From assembly GCF_001982605.1 (NCBI RefSeq), contig NZ_MLCN01000008.1, positions 62,001 to 126,000 on the forward strand: a DNA stretch of 64,000 nucleotides. The letters run 5' to 3'. Every line of letters starts with the position of its first letter. The first letter of the stretch is position 1. A program made the position numbers and the translations under genes. This document shows, piece after piece, positions 9,121 to 17,013 of the stretch. The notes under the pieces were generated by a model. The model was not told the DNA's origin, searched no databases, and saw nothing but the letters and a program-made list of their open reading frames with translations. The DNA comes from Alkanindiges hydrocarboniclasticus. GTDB taxonomy: Bacteria > Pseudomonadota > Gammaproteobacteria > Pseudomonadales > Moraxellaceae.

Positions 9121-9151
9121 GGTTTTGGATTAATAGTGGTTTTGGATTAAT
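9121..9151 (+). repeat. 14-bp direct repeat with 17-base period before the SDR start
   Basis: GGTTTTGGATTAAT occurs at 9121-9134 and again at 9138-9151, directly before the ATG at 9153. It occupies the place where a ribosome binding site is expected, and no good Shine-Dalgarno sequence is visible there. Confidence 0.7.
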
Positions 9152-9152
9152 T

Positions 9153-9986
9153 ATGAGTTTATTTGGCAAGAAAAAGCAGAAGCCTAGCCAGAACGCCTAT
9201 GCAGTGGTGACCGGGGCAGGCAGTGGCATTGGCCGCAGCTTTGCACTGGAACTGGCGCGCCGTGGCGGTATGGTGGTGTGTGCAGATATTAATCTGGCTG
9301 CCGCAGAAGAAACTGTAGCCCTGATGGCACAGGCTGGTGCAAAAGGATTTGCAGTGCAATGCGATGTAGGCGACAAAGCACAGGTACAGCAACTGGCCGA
9401 TCAGGCTGAAGTGCTGATGCAGCATTTGCCAACACTGGTAATTAACAATGCCGGTGTAGGACTAGGTGGCAAGTTTGATGAGCTAACACTGGATGACTGG
9501 CAGTGGTGTATGCATGTCAACCTGTGGGGCGTGATTCATGGCTGTCATTATTTTGTGCCTAAGTTCAAGCAACTGGGTTATGGCGCCATCATTAACGTGG
9601 CATCTGCTGCGTCTTATACTGCTGCACCCGAAATGACCGCCTATAACGTGACCAAGGCAGGCGTGCGCGCTTTATCTGAAACGCTGTCTGCCGAGCTGGC
9701 CAAGTTTGATATTAAAGTCAATGTACTGTGCCCGACACTGGTGCCGACCAATATCATCAAAAATGGCCGCATTCCCGGTCGTTATTCCAAGCTGGCCGAC
9801 CATGCGCTGATGAACTATGCCATGACCACCAGTGATGACGTGGCCCGTCTGACCCTGAACCGGCTGGACAGCAATGCGCTTTATACCATCCCGCAAATTG
9901 ATGCCAAGCTGTTCTGGCTGATGAAACGTGCATCGCCCAGTTTATATGCCAAGTTTCTGGGCACTGGCTACAGACTGTTCAAATAA
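9153..9986 (+). CDS. Short-chain dehydrogenase/reductase (SDR)
   Basis: NAD(P)-dependent oxidoreductase of the classical SDR fold, 277 residues from the ATG at 9153. The cofactor motif TGAGSGIG lies near residues 21-28, NNAG is in VINNAGVG, and the catalytic Ser and YxxxK are in NVASAASYTAAPEMTAYNVTKAG. An in-frame GTG at 9099 would add 18 residues without an SDR-like sequence, so it is not used. It stands between the diiron genes and the Baeyer-Villiger monooxygenase (40-base gap). Conversion of an alcohol to the ketone used by that monooxygenase is a reasonable but unproven role. Confidence 0.9.
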   Translation: MSLFGKKKQKPSQNAYAVVTGAGSGIGRSFALELARRGGMVVCADINLAAAEETVALMAQAGAKGFAVQCDVGDKAQVQQLADQAEVLMQHLPTLVINNAGVGLGGKFDELTLDDWQWCMHVNLWGVIHGCHYFVPKFKQLGYGAIINVASAASYTAAPEMTAYNVTKAGVRALSETLSAELAKFDIKVNVLCPTLVPTNIIKNGRIPGRYSKLADHALMNYAMTTSDDVARLTLNRLDSNALYTIPQIDAKLFWLMKRASPSLYAKFLGTGYRLFK

Positions 9987-10026
9987 ACAGGCTGGTTCAA
10001 TACATCGTTTATAGGTAGATTTTTTC

Positions 10027-11580
10027 ATGACGACATCAGTAAAAACAAATAGCCGTGCCAAAAAAACGGCAACCCCCGCGCATATTTATGACACCTTTAT
10101 TGTGGGTGCAGGCATTTCCGGGATTGCAGCAGCCATTCGCCTCAACAAGGAAGGCTATACCAACTTCAAGATTATTGAAAAAGCCAGCCGTGTGGGTGGT
10201 ACATGGCGTGAAAACACCTATCCCGGCTGTGGCTGTGATGTGCCATCAAGCCTGTATTCATACTCTTTTGCGCCGAGTGCCAAGTGGAGCCATCTGTTTG
10301 CACGCCAGCCGGAAATCCTGAATTATCTGGAAGAAACCAGCAACCAGTTCAATATTACCTCGCTGATTGAATTTAACAATGAGCTGCTCAACGCCGAATG
10401 GAATGAAGCCCAGCACCTGTGGGAACTGCAAACCACCAATGGCCTGTATTTGTCCAGAACGGTCATTTTTGCCACTGGCCCGATTACAGAGGCACAAATT
10501 CCAAAGCTGGATGGCATTGAAACCTTTACCGGTGAGATGTTCCATTCAGCACGCTGGAACCATGACTATGACCTGACTGGCAAGCGTATTGCCGTGATTG
10601 GTACTGGGGCATCAGCCATTCAGTTTGTGCCACAAATCCAGCCACTGGCCAAAGATTTATATGTATTCCAGCGGACTGCGCCATGGGTAGTGCCAAAACC
10701 GGACACCGATCTAAGCGAGTTTAGCAAATCAGTTATTGCCAAATATCCAGCCATTCAGAAAAACTGGCGTAAAGCGGTGGCATTGTCACTAAATGCCATT
10801 AACTTTGGCTTGAGAAATCCAGCCGTGTTAAAACCGGTAGGCGAAGTCTTTAAGCAGGTACTCAAGGCGCAGGTCAAAGACCCGGAACTGCTGAAAAACG
10901 TGACGCCTAACTTTACCATTGGCTGTAAGCGCCTACTGTTTGCCAACAACTATTACCCGGCCTTGCAACAACCCAATACCAAGCTGATCCCGCATGGTCT
11001 GGTGAAAGTGGAAGGCAATACCGTGGTGGCAGCCAATGGCGAGCGCCATGAAGTGGATGTGATTATCTGGGGCACTGGCTTTGAGGTGTCTCATCCGCCC
11101 ATTGGCAAGCGCGTTAAGAATGAAAAAGGGCAGGTGCTGGCTGAATTGTGGAAAAACACTTCACCAGAAGCCTATCTGGGCACCAGCATTGAAAACGTAC
11201 CGAATGCCTTTTTGGTGCTAGGGCCAAACGTACTGGTGTATGATTCTTTCATTGGGCTGGCTGAAGCCCAGCTGGACTATATTGTTGATGGCCTGCTTAA
11301 AATTAAAGCGCAGGGTATTAGCAAGTTGTCTATCAAGCCACAGGTACTCAAAGCACATAATGAAAAAGTTCAGAAGCACCTGAAAACCACCGTGTTTAAC
11401 AGTGGTGGCTGCCAGAGCTATTATCTGGATGCCAATGGCCGCAACTTTGCTGCATGGCCATGGTCGTTGAAAACCCTGAAAGCTCGCCTAAGCGCCCTGA
11501 ATCTTGAGGATTACAACCTGCAATATGGTGCAGCAGCCAATAGCGATGCAAACCCTAATACGGCTAAAGAAGCCTCCTGA
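10027..11580 (+). CDS. Flavin-containing monooxygenase of the Baeyer-Villiger type
   Basis: Class B flavoprotein monooxygenase, 517 residues, which would insert oxygen next to a ketone using FAD and NADPH. The first Rossmann motif GAGISG is at residues 27-32, with the following GGTWRENTYPGCGCDVPS segment. The type I Baeyer-Villiger fingerprint F-x-G-x3-H-x3-W is visible as Phe167, Gly169, His173 and Trp177. The NADPH-site motif GTGAS starts at residue 192. It resembles the branch with RENTYPGCxCDVPS, not AlmA alkane monooxygenase. Its 40-base distance from the SDR suggests one transcript, ended by the strong terminator at 11620. Confidence 0.9.
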   Translation: MTTSVKTNSRAKKTATPAHIYDTFIVGAGISGIAAAIRLNKEGYTNFKIIEKASRVGGTWRENTYPGCGCDVPSSLYSYSFAPSAKWSHLFARQPEILNYLEETSNQFNITSLIEFNNELLNAEWNEAQHLWELQTTNGLYLSRTVIFATGPITEAQIPKLDGIETFTGEMFHSARWNHDYDLTGKRIAVIGTGASAIQFVPQIQPLAKDLYVFQRTAPWVVPKPDTDLSEFSKSVIAKYPAIQKNWRKAVALSLNAINFGLRNPAVLKPVGEVFKQVLKAQVKDPELLKNVTPNFTIGCKRLLFANNYYPALQQPNTKLIPHGLVKVEGNTVVAANGERHEVDVIIWGTGFEVSHPPIGKRVKNEKGQVLAELWKNTSPEAYLGTSIENVPNAFLVLGPNVLVYDSFIGLAEAQLDYIVDGLLKIKAQGISKLSIKPQVLKAHNEKVQKHLKTTVFNSGGCQSYYLDANGRNFAAWPWSLKTLKARLSALNLEDYNLQYGAAANSDANPNTAKEAS

Positions 11581-11619
11581 TCTGACTTATTCATAGTCAG
11601 TCATCAACGTAATTAATCC

Positions 11620-11651
11620 ATAAGGCCTATCTATTGATAGGCCTTATTTTT
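11620..11651. terminator. Strong Rho-independent terminator
   Basis: A perfect 12-bp stem (11620-11631 with 11636-11647) has a TATT loop and is followed by a T run. It separates the monooxygenase from the convergent TetR gene. Confidence 0.85.
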
Positions 11652-11684
11652 GTGGAAAAGTTTGTTAATAGCTTGGCTAGGCGT

Positions 11685-12239
11685 TTAAGCACTGGCCTGC
11701 TGGGGAATGCCAAGGCTCAAGGTCTGGCAAATCTGCTGCTTCTGGCTGGCTGTCATTGTATGGGTAAGCAGGCCTTCAATGGTAAACACCCAGATATTCA
11801 TGACTGCCTCAATATGTTCTGCCGGGATGCCTGCGGCTTCCAGCTCCACGCGCAGCAAGGCTTCGATCAGGCGATGAAACTGCTCATGCCAACCATGGAT
11901 CGCCGGGGCAAGCTGGGCACGCGCATGCACGGTACTCACCAGCGGACTGACCAGTTCCAGCTGATTCACCACCCACAGCAAACGCGCGGTCATGTTGTCA
12001 AATGACTGTTTGAGGTAATCTGCCATCCGCGCCGACAGCTCCCGATCCAGTACGGCAATCAGCACATCATCCTTGTCCTTGAAATACCAGTAAATGGTAT
12101 TGGGCGCGATGCCAGCTGCACTGGCCAATCGGGTCATGGCCGTGGCCTCATAGCCTGCGCGTAAGAACAAGTGCTGTGCCGCGTCAATAATCAGGTTGCG
12201 TTTTTCTTCCCGATCCTGCGTGCGGTGGTTACGCGGCAT
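11685..12239 (-). CDS. TetR/AcrR family transcriptional regulator
   Basis: A 184-residue repressor. The N-terminal helix-turn-helix is plain (IIDAAQHLFLRAGYEATAMTRLASAAGIAPNTIYWYFKDKDDVL, about residues 16-60, containing the typical IYWYFKDKDDL end). The C-terminal ligand domain is unlike any I can name. It is convergent with the monooxygenase and divergent from the gene at 12458, whose promoter carries a 9+9 palindrome. This TetR is the obvious candidate for binding that site and perhaps others in the cluster. The ligand is unknown, possibly a pathway intermediate or fatty acyl compound. Confidence 0.92.
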   Translation of the reverse strand: MPRNHRTQDREEKRNLIIDAAQHLFLRAGYEATAMTRLASAAGIAPNTIYWYFKDKDDVLIAVLDRELSARMADYLKQSFDNMTARLLWVVNQLELVSPLVSTVHARAQLAPAIHGWHEQFHRLIEALLRVELEAAGIPAEHIEAVMNIWVFTIEGLLTHTMTASQKQQICQTLSLGIPQQASA

Positions 12240-12382
12240 AAAATACTCCTGTCATTCAATACAGCTTGAAACTAAATAAAACCCAACCAAATCCAACAAA
12301 ACCCAAATTTTAAAGAAGCGCATCACGCTGCAACTGCAATACAAAAAATGCTATACAAATACAGGCAGCGATCTAAAGCAGC

Positions 12383-12437
12383 TTGACAGCCCTACAGGAT
12401 GCTGGCTAGTATTATATCTTGAATGACGTTCAAGATA
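12383..12437 (+). promoter_or_regulatory. Promoter with overlapping palindromic operator
   Basis: A perfect -35 TTGACA (12383-12388) and TAGTAT (12407-12412) are spaced by 18 bases. The palindrome TATCTTGAA-N5-TTCAAGATA at 12415-12437 has perfect 9-base arms and would cover the start of transcription. The nearest regulator is the divergent TetR gene 176 bases away, making it the likely ligand-responsive repressor of 12458-13835. Confidence 0.65.
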
Positions 12438-12457
12438 AATAACCCATTGAGCAATCC

Positions 12458-13033
12458 ATGAAGAACCATGCCGAATTAATTGACGTACAGTCGCTTTCCA
12501 CCGAACAACTGGTGGTTTTGTTTTCTACCTTGCAGGCACCCACCATTGAAGAAATGCACGGTGAATATGCCGCCAGTATGCTCAGCCAGCCGAATCCTCT
12601 GGCCACTCTTGCAGGCCTAAGCCTCAGTAATCCATTATTGCCGTGGCAATCCAAGGCATTTCGTCCGGTAGACCAGCACACAGGTCGGGGCTACAACACG
12701 TTTTTGCTGGGGCGCAAGACGATCCAGCTTTATCCGATGCAAACCCTGATTGCGCCATCGCGCTATGACGGGCAGCCTGCCTATCAGTTGGTGTATCGCT
12801 ATTTTCATTCGCTATGCGGTGCCATCAACATGGTCGATGAAATCCGCAAACTGGATGATGGACGTTATCTGGGCATTGGCACCTGGGGGTTTAACAAGAA
12901 GCAGCGCCAGATTCCGTATCCGTTTTTATTGCAAGGCCCACAGCATGATTACCGTGGCGATATTGGCCGTGTCCGCCATGGCTTTCAGGCCAGCAGCGCA
13001 CAAATTCCAGCTTTAACTTCATCATATCAGTGA
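12458..13033 (+). CDS. Conserved protein of unknown function
   Basis: A 191-residue protein that I do not recognise with certainty. There is no signal peptide or membrane segment. The C-terminal half is rich in conserved-looking aromatic and glycine blocks (VYRYFHSLCGAINMVDEIR, DGRYLGIGTWGF, GPQHDYRGDIG), which suggests a small beta-barrel or lipocalin-like ligand-binding fold. That reading is speculative. It is the first gene behind the palindromic operator and is followed after 7 bases by an SDR, so the two are co-transcribed. A role in the same pathway as the oxidative genes next door is inferred from context. Confidence 0.7.
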   Translation: MKNHAELIDVQSLSTEQLVVLFSTLQAPTIEEMHGEYAASMLSQPNPLATLAGLSLSNPLLPWQSKAFRPVDQHTGRGYNTFLLGRKTIQLYPMQTLIAPSRYDGQPAYQLVYRYFHSLCGAINMVDEIRKLDDGRYLGIGTWGFNKKQRQIPYPFLLQGPQHDYRGDIGRVRHGFQASSAQIPALTSSYQ

Positions 13034-13040
13034 GTTCACC

Positions 13041-13835
13041 ATGAAAAAACAAAACCGCACCGCATTAATTACAGGCGCTTCAGCAGGCATTGGCGCGACT
13101 TTTGCCCGTTTTCTGGCCAGTGAAGGCTATGACCTGCTGCTGGTGGCCCGCCGGGTCGAACGCCTTGAGGCATTGGGCGTAGAACTGACCAGCCAGCATG
13201 GGATTCGCTGTGAGGTATTTGCTGCTGACCTCACGCAAACCACAGCACCTGCTGACATCATGGCCTATGCCACGGCGCAGGGACTAAGCATTGATGTGCT
13301 AATTAACAATGCCGGCCTGTCCGGTAAGGATGCCTTTGCCGCTACGCCATGGTCTGCACTGGCTGGTGAAATACAGCTGATGGTAACCGCAGTGACCGAG
13401 TTGTGCCATCGGGTAATCCCGCACATGCGTAGCAAAGGCTGGGGCCGAATTATCAACCTGTCATCCGTTGCTGCGTTTTCACCACCGGGTGCCAGCCTGT
13501 TGTATACCGGTATTAAAAGTTATGTGCTGGATATTTCACAGTCGCTGGATATGGAACTCAAACCACAGGGTATTCATGTGACTGCATTATGTCCCGGCTT
13601 TACCCACAGCGAGTTTCACGACATTATGGGTACACGCAATCAGGCCAATAAACTGCCGGATATTTTATGGCAGCAACCGGAAGATGTGGTGCGCGAAGGC
13701 TGGGCCGCAGTAATGAAAGGCAAGCCAGTGTGTGTGCCTGGTAAGGTTAACAAGCTGATTGCCAGCAGTATGCGTCCTTTACCGATTAGCCTGCAATATC
13801 ACTTGGGCAATCGCCTCAATCCGTTTAAGAACTAA
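13041..13835 (+). CDS. Short-chain dehydrogenase/reductase (SDR)
   Basis: A 264-residue SDR with cofactor motif TGASAGIG near residue 11, NNAG in VLINNAGLSG, catalytic Ser in NLSSVAAFS and the YxxxK pair in LLYTGIKSYV. The C-terminal portion resembles the DltE/YohF-like group that often acts on lipid or hydroxy-acyl substrates, but the substrate cannot be read from the sequence. It starts 7 bases after the unknown gene at 12458 and shares its operator-controlled promoter. Confidence 0.9.
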   Translation: MKKQNRTALITGASAGIGATFARFLASEGYDLLLVARRVERLEALGVELTSQHGIRCEVFAADLTQTTAPADIMAYATAQGLSIDVLINNAGLSGKDAFAATPWSALAGEIQLMVTAVTELCHRVIPHMRSKGWGRIINLSSVAAFSPPGASLLYTGIKSYVLDISQSLDMELKPQGIHVTALCPGFTHSEFHDIMGTRNQANKLPDILWQQPEDVVREGWAAVMKGKPVCVPGKVNKLIASSMRPLPISLQYHLGNRLNPFKN

Positions 13836-14133
13836 ACTGCTTTCAATGTGAGTCTGTTAATTGTTAGGCTTTTAAGGTTCTAACTGGCATTATTAGCAGC
13901 GTTACCCATGTCATTTTAGAGGTAGCGCTGCAATTGGAAATGTATTTTTAAAATTAGTAACGCAAGACTGTATTGGTTTTCAATGGAATAAATTTTTCCT
14001 GATTTTCCTAAGCAATATAAAAGGCTTATTGTTTGCCTTATTCATAAAAAGCACTTGGGCTTTATATCTTTTTAATCAAAAAAGCGCATAATTACTGGTA
14101 TCACGGTAGCCAGTAACACGGAAAAAAACAGCA

Positions 14134-14385
14134 ATGCGCAGACTGATTATTATTGTATTCATTATTGCCGGGTTGGGCTTTTTATTTTCAAAAAATTTTA
14201 AGCAGGACGCTGCACCAGCGACGGTACAAAATCCGGCTGTCACGTCTGCCACACCAGTTGCTGGCCCGGATCATGCGGCCATTACCAATATGGCATTGCA
14301 AGCTGAAGCCAAAGCCAGAGAGGCTGCTGCCATTGCATCCACTGACTCTGTAGCAGAATATGAGAAAACTCAGGCTGAGCAGTGA
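14134..14385 (+). CDS. Small single-pass membrane or secreted protein, unknown
   Basis: An 83-residue protein: an N-terminal hydrophobic helix (residues 4-19, RLIIIVFIIAGLGFLF) followed by an Ala/Pro/Thr-rich and then Ala/Glu-rich tail that would be periplasmic. No family is recognised. The hydrophobic start and sensible composition support a real gene, but there is only a weak ribosome site. It stands alone between two long non-coding stretches. Confidence 0.6.
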   Translation: MRRLIIIVFIIAGLGFLFSKNFKQDAAPATVQNPAVTSATPVAGPDHAAITNMALQAEAKAREAAAIASTDSVAEYEKTQAEQ

Positions 14386-14923
14386 TATTCGACTGTAAAG
14401 ACTGGTTTATGCCAAACAGCGTATAGCATTAGTGTTATAACAGTAGTCTCACAACATCAATCTTATAAATCCGGTTTCATCAATTGGTTTAATCCGGCCA
14501 ACCCTGTTATATAAAAAATTAACTGTAAATGAGTTAACGCAACTGGGCAGGTTACTTCACCATCTATGCCCACAGCTACAATAGCCTGAATTGCACCCAG
14601 CAGCATGTTCAGCTAGAAACTGAATATGCTTGGCAGTTTTTATGATTTCCGGTGCTGATGGCCAGCTTTTACACTCATGACCACAAGGTTTTAAATCGGT
14701 TATTGATCTCCCCGTGCTTTGGCCAAATTTTTAATACATCTGTTTAGATGGCTTGCGCTATAGGAAAATTACACAATGTGCTGTTTTGCATCAGCTTTGC
14801 AACACAAATGAACTTGCGGTACTAGGGGCTGGACGCGGTTTAATAGACTATGAATGAAATAAACAAAGCCTGATTTTTTTTAAGTGTTAAAGACCAGATT
14901 TCGGGTGCAGATTTTTTGAGGTG
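14386..14923. other. Long intergenic stretch
   Basis: About 540 bases with no gene I can support. It holds an inverted repeat TTAACT-N7-AGTTAA (14519-14537), a possible operator with no known partner, and several A/T runs. No riboswitch or tRNA is recognised. Confidence 0.4.
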
Positions 14924-15865
14924 ATGGCGGTGGCAAACTGGAAAATTGACAATATTGTGCATGGCCTGCAACAGGCGCGTCATGACTGGCGCGAGTCACA
15001 GCATCGGCCCAAAGAGTTTGGCGGTCGTGAGCTGCCGTCAAAAGAAGCCCTAAAAGCCATTGTGGATGACCTGTGCGGTATCTTGTTTCCCATGCGGCTT
15101 GGCCCGGCCGACCTGCGGCAGGAAGGTGAGGATGTGTATATTGCGTTTACGCTGGATAAGGTGCTGTCTGCGCTATATGAGCAGGTACGCCTCACACTGG
15201 CGTATGAAGCCCGCTACCGGATTTCAGCCACCATCCGTGATAGTAACCACCAGCCCGATGCCGCCATGATCCAGCAACAGGCCAGCAGTATGGTACAAAC
15301 TTTTGCCAATGCCTTGCCGGATATTCGCCGCCTGCTGGACAGTGATGTGCAGGCTGCCTATGAAGGCGACCCTGCTGCGCGCAGTGTGGATGAAGTGCTG
15401 CTGTGTTATCCGGGCATGCTGGCCATTACCTATCACCGGTTGGCGCATGTGCTGTACCAGAACAATGTCCCGCTGCTGGCACGCATGATTGCCGAACTGG
15501 CCCATTCGGCAACCGGCATTGATATTCATCCGGGCGCACAAATTGGCAAAAGTTTTTTTATTGATCATGGTACTGGGGTGGTGATTGGTGAAACCTGCAT
15601 TATTGGCGCGCGGGTACGAATTTATCAGGCCGTGACGTTGGGAGCCAAGCGCTTTGAAGTGGACGATGCCGGCAACCTGCAAAAGGATTATGCCCGTCAT
15701 CCGGTGGTTGAAGACGACGTGGTGATTTATGCCGGAGCAACCATTCTGGGCCGGGTCACCATTGGCAAGGGGTCGGTGATTGGCGGCAATGTGTGGCTGA
15801 CCCATGATATACCACCGCATAGCCAGATCATGCAAAGCATGCCTAAACCCAAAATCAGTGTTTAA
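14924..15865 (+). CDS. epsC: Serine O-acetyltransferase, EpsC type
   Basis: Acetylates L-serine with acetyl-CoA, the first step of cysteine synthesis in the cytosol. The length (about 313 residues) and long helical N-terminal half match the EpsC/SatA branch, not the 270-residue CysE. The C-terminal left-handed beta-helix is clear from hexapeptide repeats starting at GIDIHPGAQIGKSFFIDHGTGVVIGE and including the active-site His in DHGTG. The start is uncertain. GTG 14921, ATG 14924 and GTG 14930 are in frame. GAGG at 14918-14921 is too close to the ATG but well spaced for GTG 14930. The gene ends 33 bases from the convergent LysR gene. Confidence 0.9.
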   Translation: MAVANWKIDNIVHGLQQARHDWRESQHRPKEFGGRELPSKEALKAIVDDLCGILFPMRLGPADLRQEGEDVYIAFTLDKVLSALYEQVRLTLAYEARYRISATIRDSNHQPDAAMIQQQASSMVQTFANALPDIRRLLDSDVQAAYEGDPAARSVDEVLLCYPGMLAITYHRLAHVLYQNNVPLLARMIAELAHSATGIDIHPGAQIGKSFFIDHGTGVVIGETCIIGARVRIYQAVTLGAKRFEVDDAGNLQKDYARHPVVEDDVVIYAGATILGRVTIGKGSVIGGNVWLTHDIPPHSQIMQSMPKPKISV

Positions 15866-15898
15866 GATGGCACAGTGAAACAAGCTCAAACCAGTGAG

Positions 15899-16909
15899 CT
15901 ATTGTGCATCAAGCTGCGTATTTAGCAGGGCCATAAGCTGCTGGCGAAACCATACAGTTTGTTGTTCCAGATTTTTGTCCATGTCCCAGTACAGGTGCAA
16001 TTCAAGGTCTTCAATGGCAATGGGCAGCGGCAAAATCTGAATGTCCAGATGCTCAGCCACCTGATGCGCCAGACTACGCGGCATGGTCAGTAACAACGGA
16101 CCATTGCGCACAATGCGGCCAGCGGATTCATATTGCTGGCAGCGAATTTTAATCTTTCGGTCAATGCCCTGTTTGGCAAATAAAAAATCTTCAACCGCAC
16201 GTCCAGTGCGCCGGGCAGACACTGCAATATGTTCCGCCTGCATATAATGACTGATCCTTGCTTCAGCACCTAGCTTGGCCTGTGCCAGAGGATGGTCAGG
16301 GTGACTAAGTACCACAAATTCATCACGCAGCAGCAACTGGTGGGCAATACCGCGTTCACTGGGCTGGGCAATATCAATGGCCAGATCAATCCGTCCGCTG
16401 CTTAAATCGCTGCGCAGGGTTTGCCGGTCAATCCGTACACTGCTGAGCTGCATATGCGGTACTAGTTGCTGAAACCATTGCACAATTTGTGGTAAAAATA
16501 CCGGCTCAATTTCATCATTCATGGCGATGGTGAGTTGCTTGATGTCACGGCTGGCCTCAAATGAGGTAGAGCGTTGCATGGCTTGCTGAAACAACAAGAG
16601 TGCCTGTTCAATATCTGGCCATAACCGGTTGGCCAGCGGCGAGGGACATACACCGTGACCTTCACGCACAAACAACGGGTCATCCAGTTGCTCACGCATC
16701 CGGCTTAAGGCATGGCTGACCGCAGACTGACTTAAAAACAACTGTTCGGCGGCACGGGTTAGGTTACGCTCCCGATAGACCACGGCAAAAACTCGGAACA
16801 GGTTTAAATCCATTCGGCCTAGGGTATTGCGGCTTAGCGGGTTGCTGTCTGCTAAGCTGTTATTTGATGAGTTGCGATCTTGAGAATTGCCATCATGCAC
16901 AGGATTCAT
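15899..16909 (-). CDS. LysR family transcriptional regulator
   Basis: An approximately 336-residue regulator with the LysR winged helix-turn-helix (MDLNLFRVFAVVYRERNLTRAAEQLFLSQSAVSHALSRM) and an effector domain. The helix-turn-helix usually begins at residue 1, whereas here a 32-residue Ser/Asn-rich stretch precedes MDLNLF. An in-frame ATG at 16813 with AGG five bases upstream could be the real start. It is divergent from the acyl-CoA dehydrogenase at 17014 with a 104-base shared control region. That arrangement, typical for LysR activators, suggests it controls the 17014-22169 cluster. Confidence 0.9.
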   Translation of the reverse strand: MNPVHDGNSQDRNSSNNSLADSNPLSRNTLGRMDLNLFRVFAVVYRERNLTRAAEQLFLSQSAVSHALSRMREQLDDPLFVREGHGVCPSPLANRLWPDIEQALLLFQQAMQRSTSFEASRDIKQLTIAMNDEIEPVFLPQIVQWFQQLVPHMQLSSVRIDRQTLRSDLSSGRIDLAIDIAQPSERGIAHQLLLRDEFVVLSHPDHPLAQAKLGAEARISHYMQAEHIAVSARRTGRAVEDFLFAKQGIDRKIKIRCQQYESAGRIVRNGPLLLTMPRSLAHQVAEHLDIQILPLPIAIEDLELHLYWDMDKNLEQQTVWFRQQLMALLNTQLDAQ

Positions 16910-17013
16910 ACTATAAAATTAAAATAATTCATTTTATTCATTGTATAAAACCAATTAGATTTAAGCCAGTCGATTAGAACAAACAACGTTACCGTATAGA
17001 AAGGACAGCTTAC

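Noticed and set aside
10027-11580. AlmA-type long-chain alkane monooxygenase
   Set aside because: The RENTYPGCGCDVPS segment and F-x-G-x3-H-x3-W fingerprint fit ordinary Baeyer-Villiger enzymes; the AlmA-like sequence is not seen.
11634-12005. 123-codon frame opposite the TetR gene
   Set aside because: Overlaps the TetR coding sequence on the other strand; no ribosome site or domain, and it contains the terminator's T run at its start.
15224-15889. 221-codon frame opposite the serine acetyltransferase
   Set aside because: Antisense to a well supported EpsC-type gene; the translation is His/Asn-rich and unlike any family.
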